Position numbers and translations under genes: made by a program | In this document: one piece after another, positions 41,411 through 50,055 of the stretch | Layout of the letters: every line of letters starts with the position of its first letter | How positions within the stretch are numbered: the stretch's first letter is position 1 | Notes under the pieces: generated by a model | Told to the model about the DNA's origin: nothing | Database searches by the model: none | Seen by the model: the letters and a program-made list of their open reading frames with translations, nothing else | Origin: Actinorugispora endophytica | GTDB taxonomy: Bacteria > Actinomycetota > Actinomycetes > Streptosporangiales > Streptosporangiaceae | Reading direction: 5' to 3' | NCBI RefSeq assembly: GCF_004363075.1 | Contig: NZ_SNYN01000010.1 | Location: forward strand, 34,791-98,790 | Length of the DNA: 64,000 nt

Positions 41411-41596
41411 TCGTGCGTCTCCGCCCCCGGGCTTCTGCCCCTGGGCGACATGCAATAGGTTAGCGCACTCCGCGGGGTGGTCGTGACAGGTTTTCCGGCG
41501 GTTCCACCGGGCAGGCGGAGAGTGCCGTTCCCCCGCCGACGAGGTGACCACCCGGTAGCGTGGGGCGGTAACGACCATCCACGCCGAAAGGATCTC

Positions 41597-41911
41597 ATGC
41601 GCTACCGGATCACCTTCGCCGCTGGACTCGCCGTCGGTTACGTGCTCGGGACCAGGGCCGGGCGGGCCCGGTACGAGCAGCTGGCCCGCGCCGCGCGGCG
41701 CATCGCCGAGAGTCCGGCCGTCCAGGAGACCGCGGGTCTCGTGGGAGCCCAGGTCAGCAACGCCGGGAAGACCGTCTACAACAAGGTCTCCGAGAAGCTC
41801 CCGGTGACCTCCGTCAAGGACTTCCTCACCCGCCCCACCCCCGAGGAGGAGGCCGAGTTGAACCGGACCGAGATCGACGGCGCCCCGCTGGGCGGCCCCG
41901 GCCGGTCCTGA
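41597..41911 (+). CDS. Small YtxH-like protein
   Basis: A 104-residue protein with a glycine-rich membrane-like N terminus (ITFAAGLAVGYVLGTRAGR) followed by a helical region (RYEQLARAARRIAES) and a polar tail. The AGLAVGYVLGTRAGRARYEQL pattern recalls YtxH-type or actinobacterial membrane-associated small proteins. CGAAAGGATCTC precedes the ATG. Function unknown. Upstream GGTAGC at 41558 lacks a matching -35 box. Confidence 0.75.
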   Translation: MRYRITFAAGLAVGYVLGTRAGRARYEQLARAARRIAESPAVQETAGLVGAQVSNAGKTVYNKVSEKLPVTSVKDFLTRPTPEEEAELNRTEIDGAPLGGPGRS

Positions 41912-41952
41912 CCCCGCGCACGCGGCGGGGCGGGGCGGGCTACGGTGGGACC

Positions 41953-42450
41953 ATGCTGCGATGGCCGCGCCGGAACACCCTGCCCGCCGATCTCCGTGAC
42001 CGGCTCCGGCTCCGACGGGGCGAGCGCGTGATCGCGCACGCCCCGGCCCCGGGCCACGGGGCGGTGGTTGCCACCACCGCCTCCCTGCGCCTGCCCGACG
42101 GGCGCGCCGTTCCGTGGGAGCGTGTCGAGCGCGCCCGCTGGGACGACCAGGGGCTGGTGCTCACCGTCGAGGGCGAGGCCGAGCTCGCGGTCGCGGTCCC
42201 CGAACCCGGCCCGCTGGCCGAGGCGGTGTTCGAACGGGTCACCGCCACCATCGTGGTCTCGACGCACGTGCCGCTGCTCTCCGCTGAGGAGGGGGCCCCC
42301 GGGGTCCGCCTGGTCGCCCGCCGCGCTCCCGGCGGCACGGAGGTCGTCTGGGGGACCCGCTACGACGAGGGCGTGGACCCCGGCTCCCCCGAGATCCGCG
42401 AGCGCGCCGCCCGGGCCCTGGCCGCCCTGCGCGAGCAGACGGGCGTCTAG
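41953..42450 (+). CDS. Conserved hypothetical protein, beta-rich
   Basis: A 165-residue soluble protein; I do not recognise the family firmly. It has an alternating beta pattern: RLRRGERVIAHAPAPGHGAVVATTASLRLPDGRAVPWERVERARWDDQGLVLTVEGEAELAV, like a PH-like lipid or protein-binding domain, then a helical end RERAARALAALREQ. Typical genome codon use. Follows the YtxH-like gene at 41 bases and may share its transcript. Confidence 0.7.
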   Translation: MLRWPRRNTLPADLRDRLRLRRGERVIAHAPAPGHGAVVATTASLRLPDGRAVPWERVERARWDDQGLVLTVEGEAELAVAVPEPGPLAEAVFERVTATIVVSTHVPLLSAEEGAPGVRLVARRAPGGTEVVWGTRYDEGVDPGSPEIRERAARALAALREQTGV

Positions 42451-42900
42451 GGAGGCTCCGGCGCGGGGGTGGTTCGGCGTGCCGGTGCTTCGGGTGGGTC
42501 TTTCGGCCTCACGCCACGCGGATCGCGAGGTCACGGCGGGCGGCGACGGCGGGTGAGGGTCGGGGCCGCGCCCATGATGTCCGTCGCGTGAAGGGTCCGT
42601 TGACGGTCGTGGGCTTTCTGCCCGTTTCGGGGCCTGGAAGGGCGGAAAGCCCGTGATCATTCCGGGTGGGGGCGGAACCGCCCTCGAATGTCCGGTGATC
42701 TTGCTGTTTCCCCCCGAAGTCAAGGTTCTCGGGGGGAAACAGCAAGATCACCAACGGAAACCACGCGAAACGGACGTCGTGGGCGCTGCCCCGACCCGCC
42801 CCCGCCGTCGCCGCCCGCCGTCACCTCGCGATCCGCGTGGCGTGAGGCCGAAGGCCCCCGAAACACCGGTGCCCGAATTCACCCCCGCGCCAGAGGTTCC
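42451..42900. repeat. 450-bp composite palindrome between two genes
   Basis: Two ~140-base arms (about 42448-42590 and 42770-42903) are inverted copies of each other with high identity; common blocks include GGCGCGGGGGTG, TTCGGCCTCACGCCACGCGG and GACGGCGGG. Each arm begins at the TAG stop of its flanking gene. The middle holds two hairpins: 42619-42653 (GGGCTTTCTGCCC) and a perfect 24-bp stem at 42694-42752 (GGTGATCTTGCTGTTTCCC). No coding frame is supported. Confidence 0.8.
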
Positions 42901-43434
42901 CTACTCCAGGAAGAACAGGGACAGCTCGATGGTCCCCGGGCTGCCGCCGGTCCACAGCTCCCGGTAGGTCGCCTTCTCGAACTGGGGGATCCCGTCGATG
43001 GCGACCTCGGTGGCGTCGGCGGCGAACTCCCTGGCCTGGTTCAGCTGCGCGTAGTCGCTCGCGCCGAAGGCGATGACGAACCCGATGTCGCGCCGCTCCT
43101 CCAGGTGCTCCAGGCACTTGTCACTGGGCGGCCCGTGGCCGTCCTCGCGGTTGAAGTCGCCGTCGTCCGGGTCGGTCAGGATCCGCTCCAGTTCGGCCAC
43201 GACCTCGTCGTCGTCCACGGTGAACCCCGACCCGACGCTGACCGTGAACTCGCAGGATTCGGGGCTCAGCAGTTCGGGCGGGGGCGGGGGCGGGGGCGGC
43301 GGGGGGACTGGCACGCTCTGCGCGCTCAGCGAGATGAGGAACAGCACCAGCAGCAGGTCCGCGAAGAGCCACCCGGCCAGGTGGACCGCCGGGACGCCGG
43401 TTCCGGTCCGCGCCCGGCGCCGGTTCAGGACCAC
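42901..43434 (-). CDS. MotB/ExbD-like small membrane protein
   Basis: A 177-residue protein. One TM helix follows a short basic tail, reading HLAGWLFADLLLVLFLISLSAQ with Asp26 inside the membrane, the hallmark of MotB, ExbD, TolR and ZorB stator subunits. A run of prolines links to an external domain with a degenerate OmpA-like look (GFVIAFGASDYAQLNQAREFAADATEVA). The GTG start overlaps the upstream gene by ten bases. It would pair with that two-TM neighbour as an ion-channel or motor-like unit. Last gene of the GTPase operon. Assignment is inference from TM pattern. Confidence 0.55.
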   Translation of the reverse strand: MVLNRRRARTGTGVPAVHLAGWLFADLLLVLFLISLSAQSVPVPPPPPPPPPPELLSPESCEFTVSVGSGFTVDDDEVVAELERILTDPDDGDFNREDGHGPPSDKCLEHLEERRDIGFVIAFGASDYAQLNQAREFAADATEVAIDGIPQFEKATYRELWTGGSPGTIELSLFFLE

Positions 43435-44645
43435 CGGTCCTCCCCGTCGGCCACGGCCGCCCCCGCGCCGCGCGAGCGGTCGTTGACGTCCCGCTGGACG
43501 TCCTTGATCAGGAAGCCCAGGTCACCGGAGATCTCGGTGAACTCGTTCAACGCCGTCCCCAGGGTGCGGGCCGACTCCTCGGTGAACACGCCGAGCCGGT
43601 CCTGGGCGCTGGACAGGCCGCCGGCGACCTTCTCCAGGTCGTCCAGGGCCCGGGAGATGCGCTCCATGACGGAGGCGGCGAAGGTCGAGACCTCGTCGCT
43701 GCGCGCCTCGATCAGCCGGTTCTGGTCGCCCAGCAGCTCCAGCATGCGGCCGGTCTGCTCGCTCATCCGCTCCTGGCCGTGCACGGCGCTGCGGGTGAGC
43801 CGCCCCACCTCCTCGAGGAGTTCGGCGGGGGTCCGCGCGTCCCGGATCGCCGACGCGAGCTCCTCCATCCGGTTCTGCCACAACGCGAGCGCCTGGACGA
43901 GCTGCTCCCGGGGGTCGCCGACCAGGGCCTCGGTGATGCCGTCGGCGGCCAGACGCATGTCGGCCGCGGCCCGGGACATGCTGCCGGTGGCGGCGCCCAT
44001 GGCGTCCCGCAGGCCGTTCACCACGCTCCGGACGCCCTGCAGGGTCTCGTTGGCCCCGCGCACCTCCTCGCGCATCGACTCGGAGCGGGCGGGGATCAGG
44101 TAGGTCGCCAGGGCCAGCAGCTGGGCGACCTCGTCGCGCTCGCGGGTGCGGTCGGTCCACAGGTTGACCAGCCCCTCGGCGACGTGCACGAGCAGCGCCA
44201 GGGCGATGACGCCGCCGAGGAAGCCCGCGACCCAGACGGCGGTGTCGCTGAGCGGGTCGAACCCCGCGCCGCCGAAGGTGCCCTGCTGCCACCCGTACAG
44301 GAAGTTGGCGCCCGCCGGGGCCGAGCCGAAGGCGAGCAGCACCCGTCCCAGCTGGTACCAGGTCCAGAAGACCGGCAGGAAGATGAGCACGTCGCGGGCC
44401 GCGCGCATGAGCCACAGCAGCCCGTTCAGCGGGCGCGGCACGACGCGGTCGGGCAGCAGCGACTCCGGGGGGTAGGCGGTGGCCAGGTCGGTGGCCGCCA
44501 GTCCGGCGCCGCCGCCGGACAGCCCTCGGGCGAGCGCGCCCAGCAGCTGCGCGCTGGCGGGCGGGGCGCTTCGGGCGTGCTCCTCGAGCCGCGCGGCGAT
44601 GGCGGCCAGGTCGTAGGCCGGACCGCGGCCTGTTGACACGCTCAC
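43425..44645 (-). CDS. Two-TM protein with long coiled-coil tail, possible MotA/ZorA-like
   Basis: A 406-residue protein. After ~75 soluble residues there are two hydrophobic segments (about 76-110 and 135-165: LNGLLWLMRAARDVLIFLPV and VWVAGFLGGVIALALLVHV). The remaining ~230 residues are strongly helical with heptad-like repeats (LRDAMGAATGSMSRAAADMRLAADGITEAL), resembling chemoreceptor or stator tails. GTG start exactly abuts the GAP1-like stop. With its downstream partner it could form a membrane complex driven by the operon GTPase. No sequence signature proves MotA homology. Confidence 0.5.
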   Translation of the reverse strand: MSVSTGRGPAYDLAAIAARLEEHARSAPPASAQLLGALARGLSGGGAGLAATDLATAYPPESLLPDRVVPRPLNGLLWLMRAARDVLIFLPVFWTWYQLGRVLLAFGSAPAGANFLYGWQQGTFGGAGFDPLSDTAVWVAGFLGGVIALALLVHVAEGLVNLWTDRTRERDEVAQLLALATYLIPARSESMREEVRGANETLQGVRSVVNGLRDAMGAATGSMSRAAADMRLAADGITEALVGDPREQLVQALALWQNRMEELASAIRDARTPAELLEEVGRLTRSAVHGQERMSEQTGRMLELLGDQNRLIEARSDEVSTFAASVMERISRALDDLEKVAGGLSSAQDRLGVFTEESARTLGTALNEFTEISGDLGFLIKDVQRDVNDRSRGAGAAVADGEDRWS

Positions 44646-47441
44646 CTAGGGGGTCTCCTCGCTCTGGGAGGGTCGGGGGTTGGTGTCGTCCGCTGGGGAG
44701 GCGGACGTGTCCGACTCCGCGGACCGGCTCGCGGCGGGAGCCGGGCTCGGTTCCGCGGGGCCGGGGACGGGGGCGCGGACCACTGCGAGGATCCACCAGG
44801 CCGCGAGGACGACGACGACCACGAGAACGGCCAGGACCGTGACGATCACCAGCCCCCTGCTGTTCTCGCTCCACTGCTCCCCGGCGGACTTCTCCATCCA
44901 GCTCTTCTCGCGGGCCCACGGGCCGAGCCGGTCCGACTCCGTGCCGCCGGTCCGGGCCGGGGAGCGGGCTCCCTGGTGGTCCTGCTCGGCGCCCGCGCCC
45001 TCCAGGCCCATGTTCTGGTCCCAACCGGCACTCGGGTCCCTGTCAGCGGCGGCAGCGGGGGCGCCGCTCCCCGCCGTGTAGTCCGCGAACCACGAGTCAG
45101 GGGCGTTCTCGGGGCCGGGGGCGTCCTCACGGCTGGGAGCGTTCTCCTTGCTGCGCAAGGAGCCCAGGGCCCGGAACACTCCACGCCCGGGTCCGCCCCC
45201 CGTCTCGGCGCGACGGTCCCGGTTCGTGAGCGGGGGCTCTCCGACCAGGGCCGCGAGCTCCGGCTCCGCGCGGACCTTCTCCCGCGCCCGGTCGGAGACC
45301 TTCTCCCACAGCATCTCGGAGAGCCGGGTGGGCTCGAACACGGTGCGCGAGACCCGGATCACGGCCAGCAGGTAGTACTGAGACCCTCCGTCCGAACGGG
45401 CCTTGAACAGCGCGCGCACCTCGGGATCGGGGAGGCAGCGGGTGCGGTCCTGGTCGGGAGGATGGCCGTTGGCCAGCCAGAACAGGTCCGCGTAGGCCCG
45501 GATGATGTCCGCGGCCCTGGTCCTGCCGGAGTTGCCCCGGTGGTACCCGGTCATCGGCTCCTGGAAGTAGGCGTTGTCCTGGCACAGCCGCTGGAACCGG
45601 TCCTTGGGCAGCGCGTCGGCCGACAGCAGGTCGGTCAGGTCCGCCAGCCGTTCCCTGAAGGCGCGCAGGTCCGGGCTTGCGGGCAGCTCCGCCATGACGT
45701 GCTCGGCGACGCCGTCGAGCAGCACGTCGGCCTCCCGTGCCGCGCGGGTGTCACGCAGGCCCCGCCACAGGCGCAGCTGGACCCTCGGGGCTCCGATGAC
45801 GCGCGCGGCGCCCGGAAGGACGAACGCGAGCCCGGGCTTGTGCAGGATCGCGGACAGGTCCCGGTAGAGCTGTCGGGGACGCTCGCCGTCGGCCTTGTTC
45901 TCCTCCGGGCCCCCGTAGCCGCACAACAGCAGGTTCTCGATGACGTCCGCGCGCTCCTCCATCCCCTCCGTGCGCAACGCGTCGAGCAGGAAGTCCGTCT
46001 CGACGAGCGCCGCGCGGATGCCGGGCCGCTCCTCGTGCGAGGCCCGGTATCCGCGCAGCGCGGTGAGCGCGGAGCGCCGGAACCCCTCGGCCCCGTGGCG
46101 CCCGGCGAACGCGTTCGCGGCGACGACGAGGGTGCTGGCGGGGACCTTCAGGCCGTCGACGACGTCCTGGAACTCCTCCGGGGAGAACTGTGCCAGGGTG
46201 TGGGCCCGCGCCAGCAGCAAGACGGCGTCGCTCTCGTTCCGGACGCCCTCGGCCGCCCTCCACAGCTCGCCGAGGCGGGACCGCACGGCCTTGACCTCGG
46301 CCTCGCGCCGGGGCGTGGGGACGATCCCCGTCGAAGGGGAGAAGAGCCGCCGGGCCTCGTGGCACAGCTCGTCGCGCTCGCGGTCCTCCTCCCAGTCCAG
46401 GGCGCGGGCCACCACGTGGTCGCGCAGCAGGGCGGTGGCCCGCGCGTCCGCGCGGTGCCAGCGGCCCCAGTCCCGGCACAGCCGGATGAGCTCGGACAGG
46501 CCCAGTCCGCCCAGGCCGTCGCGCATCCAGCGCAGGGTGTCGGCCTCGGCGAGGTGGCGGGCCGCCTCGGGGTCCCCGTCGAGCACGTCCATCAGGAACT
46601 GGTACAGGCCGCGCTCGCGGAACCGCAGGTCCGCGATCCACGAGGTCATGGAGTCGCCGCTCAGCAATGGCGGGGACCCCGCAGCGGCGGCCAGCGCGGT
46701 GCGCACCAGCTCGGCGACGTCCGCCTCGTGCTCGGCCAGCGGCGCCCGGGCGGGGTCGGGGGTCTTCTTGCTCCACCCCGAGGCGTGCAGCTTGACCTTC
46801 TCCCCGGTGACCACGACCTGCGGCCGGGCCCCGGCGGCGCGGACGTCCCCCTCGACCATGACGGAGACGTCCAGGACCGCGGCCACGCCGAAGGCGAGCG
46901 CGTAGGGGTCGCTGCGCGCGCCCGCGAAGTGGAAGTTCTCCTCGGGGTGGCGCAGGACGTGCCGGACCAGGGCGGCGACCTCGGCCGGGTCGGGGTGCTC
47001 GGGGGTCCGCAGCTCCCCGGCCAGGTCGTCCGGCTCGACCGCGGGAAGCCGGGGGTCGGCCAGCGGCCCGTCCTCGGCCCGCAGCCAGCCGCTCCAGCCC
47101 ATCAGCTCCAGGGCCAGGCGGGCGGTCAGCACGTCGGCCCGGCCCAGCAGGACCTGCGTCTGGTGCGATCCCCGCACCGAGGCGGGCACCGTGTCGACCC
47201 GGACCAGGGCGGCCCGGTCCGGCCGGGAGCGCAGCCGGAGCAGGCCGACGGCGGGGCGCTCGCGGCGGACCAGGCTGACCAGGTCCCCGTTGTCCAGCAG
47301 GGCGCTCCACTCGGCGAGTCCGCGCTCGTCCAGGGAGGTGCCCACAGGGCCGATGCCCCGGCCGCCCAACAGGTGGTGATCGGTCCACCGGAACACGATC
47401 TGGTGGAGCCGCGTCTCCCGCTCCTGGTCGGTACCGCTCAC
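44646..47441 (-). CDS. GTPase-associated protein 1 (GAP1)-like membrane protein
   Basis: A 931-residue protein, the largest product in the window. The N-terminal part (LHQIVFRWTDHHLLGGRGIGPVGTSL, then VRGSHQTQVLLGRADVLTARLALELMGW) resembles the GAP1 N2 module named by comparative genomics as partner of TRAFAC GTPases. The long middle is alpha-helical and repetitive in character (ALLRDHVVARALDWEEDRE). Near the C terminus there is a low-complexity linker and one TM helix (LVIVTVLAVLVVVVVLAAWWIL), then a Ser/Pro-rich tail. The GTG start overlaps the GTPase stop, so it is co-translated. Likely regulates or transmits the GTPase signal to the membrane. Assignment is from memory of the family. Confidence 0.65.
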   Translation of the reverse strand: MSGTDQERETRLHQIVFRWTDHHLLGGRGIGPVGTSLDERGLAEWSALLDNGDLVSLVRRERPAVGLLRLRSRPDRAALVRVDTVPASVRGSHQTQVLLGRADVLTARLALELMGWSGWLRAEDGPLADPRLPAVEPDDLAGELRTPEHPDPAEVAALVRHVLRHPEENFHFAGARSDPYALAFGVAAVLDVSVMVEGDVRAAGARPQVVVTGEKVKLHASGWSKKTPDPARAPLAEHEADVAELVRTALAAAAGSPPLLSGDSMTSWIADLRFRERGLYQFLMDVLDGDPEAARHLAEADTLRWMRDGLGGLGLSELIRLCRDWGRWHRADARATALLRDHVVARALDWEEDRERDELCHEARRLFSPSTGIVPTPRREAEVKAVRSRLGELWRAAEGVRNESDAVLLLARAHTLAQFSPEEFQDVVDGLKVPASTLVVAANAFAGRHGAEGFRRSALTALRGYRASHEERPGIRAALVETDFLLDALRTEGMEERADVIENLLLCGYGGPEENKADGERPRQLYRDLSAILHKPGLAFVLPGAARVIGAPRVQLRLWRGLRDTRAAREADVLLDGVAEHVMAELPASPDLRAFRERLADLTDLLSADALPKDRFQRLCQDNAYFQEPMTGYHRGNSGRTRAADIIRAYADLFWLANGHPPDQDRTRCLPDPEVRALFKARSDGGSQYYLLAVIRVSRTVFEPTRLSEMLWEKVSDRAREKVRAEPELAALVGEPPLTNRDRRAETGGGPGRGVFRALGSLRSKENAPSREDAPGPENAPDSWFADYTAGSGAPAAAADRDPSAGWDQNMGLEGAGAEQDHQGARSPARTGGTESDRLGPWAREKSWMEKSAGEQWSENSRGLVIVTVLAVLVVVVVLAAWWILAVVRAPVPGPAEPSPAPAASRSAESDTSASPADDTNPRPSQSEETP

Positions 47442-48946
47442 CCGGACACCTTTCGTACCGGCGGTCTGCGCACGCCCCGCACATGGGCGTGGCCGATCTC
47501 GTTGGGGTCGACGACCCCCGCCATCGCCAGGAGGGAGAGTAGCGGGCGCAGCACCCGCATGTGGCGGAACTGGTTCCTGTTGTAGTAGCCCTCCTGGATC
47601 TCCTCGCCGTTGAGGTCCAGGAGCGGCTCGCCCTTCGCGTCCCGGCGGGTCCGCGTCTGCATGTCGCACCCGGTCGCCGAGGCGAAGTGCAGGGTGACGT
47701 CCTCGCAGTCCACGACCGGGCGCAGCCACGACCGGGCGCCATTGGTCGCGCAGTAGACGTAGACGTCCTCGCTCTCCTCGTCGACCGTCGCGAGGTTGAA
47801 CTCGTCGTCGCACTCCAGCCACTTGGCGACCCAGCGCTCGCCCTGGGAGAGCTGGAGGTCCGCCTTGGCCATGACGATGGCGGCGGGTTTGGGGAGCGGG
47901 ATGTCGGGGTGCCGCCCCTCCCCCTGGGCCTGCTGGAACTCGTACTGGTTGACCTTGTTCAGCACCGTGTCGAAGCCCGAGGGGTTGCGCAGGCCGTGGC
48001 GCTTCCCGTCCCAGCCGTACAGCGAGTTGCCGTCCCCGACGAAGAGGTAGGCGTCCAGGCCGTAGATGAACTGGAGCCGGGCCTGCGCGGTGGTGTCGTC
48101 GAAAAGCTCCCCGGCCACGTCGAAGAAGCTGACCACCCGGCTGCGCTGGACCCCGCCCCAGGTGCTGATGACGACGTAGGCCATGCGGAACTCGACCGGG
48201 TCGCGGCGCGGGGTCCGCTCGATGACGGTGCGCCGGGCGGGGGACAGGAACCCGGCCACGTCCTCGCGCTGCACGTAGCGGTCCCACATCTCGGCGAAGG
48301 GCTGCACGTGGATGCCGAGCCGGGCCAGCTCCTGCGTCTCCTCCCCGAGCCGGTGCAGCATCGCCGCCAGCAGGTGCGACTTGCCCGACGCGGAGGTGCC
48401 GACGAGGCCGATGTTGAGCGGGTCGGGCAGTTGGCAGTACTGGTAGGGGACGTAGTGCGGTTCGGGGAGCCTTTCGCCGTCGTCCTCGGTCTCCGCGGGC
48501 ACTGCCTGGGCGGGGTTCGGCGCCGCCCTCGCCCCGGTGTCGAGGTCCCACTCGTCCTCGTCGTCGTCGACCGGTGAGGCCGGGGGCATGGCGAAGACCG
48601 ACACGGTCGCGTCGCCCGCGACGGTCGTCGTGTCCGACGCGAAGGTGTCGGACGCCTCCCTGGTGGTCCAGTCGTCGTCGTTCTCCCAGCCGTCGTCGGC
48701 CGCCGGAGCGGACGCGCCGACGTCGATCCGGGCCGCGCGCTCGCAGACGAGGTAGGTGTGTCCGAGTTCGGCGGGCTCCACCCCCTGCGGTCCGCTCGCG
48801 CGCATCTTCGCGGTGACGTCGCGCACGACCCGGCCGGTGCGGGCGTCGCGGACGACGATCGAGACCCTGGCCGGGTCGATGCCGGCGCGGCAGTAGGGGC
48901 AGACCACCCGATCGGGCAGGTGCCCGGCGCGGTTCGTCGGAGCCAT
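47438..48946 (-). CDS. TRAFAC-type GTPase with N-terminal zinc ribbon-like region
   Basis: A 502-residue NTPase. Cys16, Cys19 and Cys68 suggest a zinc-ribbon-like N terminus, then a low-complexity acidic linker. The P-loop GLVGTSASGKSHL is at 180-192, a Walker B/DxxG FFDVAGE at 274-280, and an NKxD-like MAKAD at 359-363, which fits a divergent TRAFAC GTPase. GDGNSLYGWDG and the C-terminal RNQFRHMRVLRPLLSLLAMAG are unusual. The ATG overlaps the pseudokinase stop (ATGA). Predicted energy/signal switch of the operon; actual nucleotide hydrolysis needs testing. Confidence 0.75.
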   Translation of the reverse strand: MAPTNRAGHLPDRVVCPYCRAGIDPARVSIVVRDARTGRVVRDVTAKMRASGPQGVEPAELGHTYLVCERAARIDVGASAPAADDGWENDDDWTTREASDTFASDTTTVAGDATVSVFAMPPASPVDDDEDEWDLDTGARAAPNPAQAVPAETEDDGERLPEPHYVPYQYCQLPDPLNIGLVGTSASGKSHLLAAMLHRLGEETQELARLGIHVQPFAEMWDRYVQREDVAGFLSPARRTVIERTPRRDPVEFRMAYVVISTWGGVQRSRVVSFFDVAGELFDDTTAQARLQFIYGLDAYLFVGDGNSLYGWDGKRHGLRNPSGFDTVLNKVNQYEFQQAQGEGRHPDIPLPKPAAIVMAKADLQLSQGERWVAKWLECDDEFNLATVDEESEDVYVYCATNGARSWLRPVVDCEDVTLHFASATGCDMQTRTRRDAKGEPLLDLNGEEIQEGYYNRNQFRHMRVLRPLLSLLAMAGVVDPNEIGHAHVRGVRRPPVRKVSG

Positions 48947-50055
48947 CAGAGCGTTCCTCCCAGCAGCAGGACGAGGACGGCCACGGCCCCGGCCACCCCG
49001 AACACGGTCAGTGCCCGCGGTCCGGGCCGCATGCCCATGAACCGGGTGAGGACCTCGCGCGCGGCCGCGCCGATCCCCTCGTTCCAGAAGACCCGCCACA
49101 GCGAACGGCGCGGCAGGAAGTCCCCGCCGGGGAGCGGCGGCTGGACGCGGGGCGGGGGCGGGGCGACCTGTTCGGGGTAGCGCGCGCGCCGCTGGGCGCG
49201 GTGCCTGTTGCGGATCTCCCGGAACGCCTCGCGCTCCCTGCGCTCGGCGGCGGTGTCGGCGATCTCGGCGCGGGGGGCCCGCCCGCCGGGCTCGTCCTCG
49301 TGGCCCACGGCGAGGTCGCGCAGCCACCGGTACGCGTCCGCCGCGTCGATGCGCTCACGCGGCGGGGCCAGCGCCCGGGCGACGACGGAGCCCAGGCCCC
49401 GGATGCACGCCTCCAGGTCCCGCTGCGCCTGCGGGCTCAGCGGGGTGCCCGCCTCGATCGGGGACCCGGTGGCGACGTAGTGCAGGAGCCGGGCCGCCTC
49501 GGCGACGTCCTTGCCCCGCTCCGTCCCGCTGTGGTCCCGCTCCGCCGCGTGGCAGCGCGCCAGTACCGCGTTGTGCTCGTCCCAGAGCAGGTTCTGCGCG
49601 CCGACCTCGCCGTGCGCGTAGCCGATCCCGTGCAGCACGGTCAGCGCCTCGTACAGGTTGATACCGAGTTCGCGCACCTGCTTCGCGGACAGCGGGAGGG
49701 TGACCTCGTCCTCCTGGACGGCGGTCTCGAGGAAGCGGCCGCTCTCCCTGATCCCGTGCGCGCCCAGGACGAGCACCGGCGTCCCGTGGCCGCCGGTGTC
49801 CTCACGGAACCTGACGTACCTGGCCAGGGTTCTCGGGGGCTTGGCCCGGTCGTCGCGGCTCTTGAGCTCGTTGGTGATCTCCTGGGTGCGCCGGGCCTCT
49901 TCGGCCAGCCGCTCGGAGGCCCGGTGGTCGACGGCCTTGACGTGGATCTGGGTGTACTCGCCCACGTGCTTTCCGGCGACCCGCTGGAAGGAGTAGTGGA
50001 AGAAGCCGTCCGTCTGCTGCGGACCGGTGCCGCGCCCCATGTCGTACTCGGTCAT
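48946..50055 (-). CDS. Membrane-anchored pseudokinase
   Basis: A 369-residue protein. Residues about 30-260 carry a protein-kinase-like fold (TPVLVLGAHGI, YEALTVLHGIGYAHGEVGAQNLLWDEHNAVLARCHAAE, RGKDVAEAARLL). The HRDxKxxN loop reads HGEVGAQN, replacing the catalytic Asp by Glu and removing the Lys, and no DFG follows, so catalysis is unlikely. A basic region and a final TM helix (ALTVFGVAGAVAVLVLLLGG) give a tail anchor. Start: ATG with GGGAAG upstream, in preference to a GTG 24 bases earlier. First gene of the GTPase operon. Confidence 0.75.
   Translation of the reverse strand: MTEYDMGRGTGPQQTDGFFHYSFQRVAGKHVGEYTQIHVKAVDHRASERLAEEARRTQEITNELKSRDDRAKPPRTLARYVRFREDTGGHGTPVLVLGAHGIRESGRFLETAVQEDEVTLPLSAKQVRELGINLYEALTVLHGIGYAHGEVGAQNLLWDEHNAVLARCHAAERDHSGTERGKDVAEAARLLHYVATGSPIEAGTPLSPQAQRDLEACIRGLGSVVARALAPPRERIDAADAYRWLRDLAVGHEDEPGGRAPRAEIADTAAERREREAFREIRNRHRAQRRARYPEQVAPPPPRVQPPLPGGDFLPRRSLWRVFWNEGIGAAAREVLTRFMGMRPGPRALTVFGVAGAVAVLVLLLGGTL

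Noticed and set aside
41552-41563. SigB-like motif upstream of the YtxH-like gene
   Set aside because: GGTAGC is present at 41558 but the sequence 14 bases earlier does not match the -35 box.
42451-42900. CRISPR array or attC-like integron site
   Set aside because: Two inverted copies only, no spacers of equal length and no cas genes; structure fits a palindromic repeat instead.
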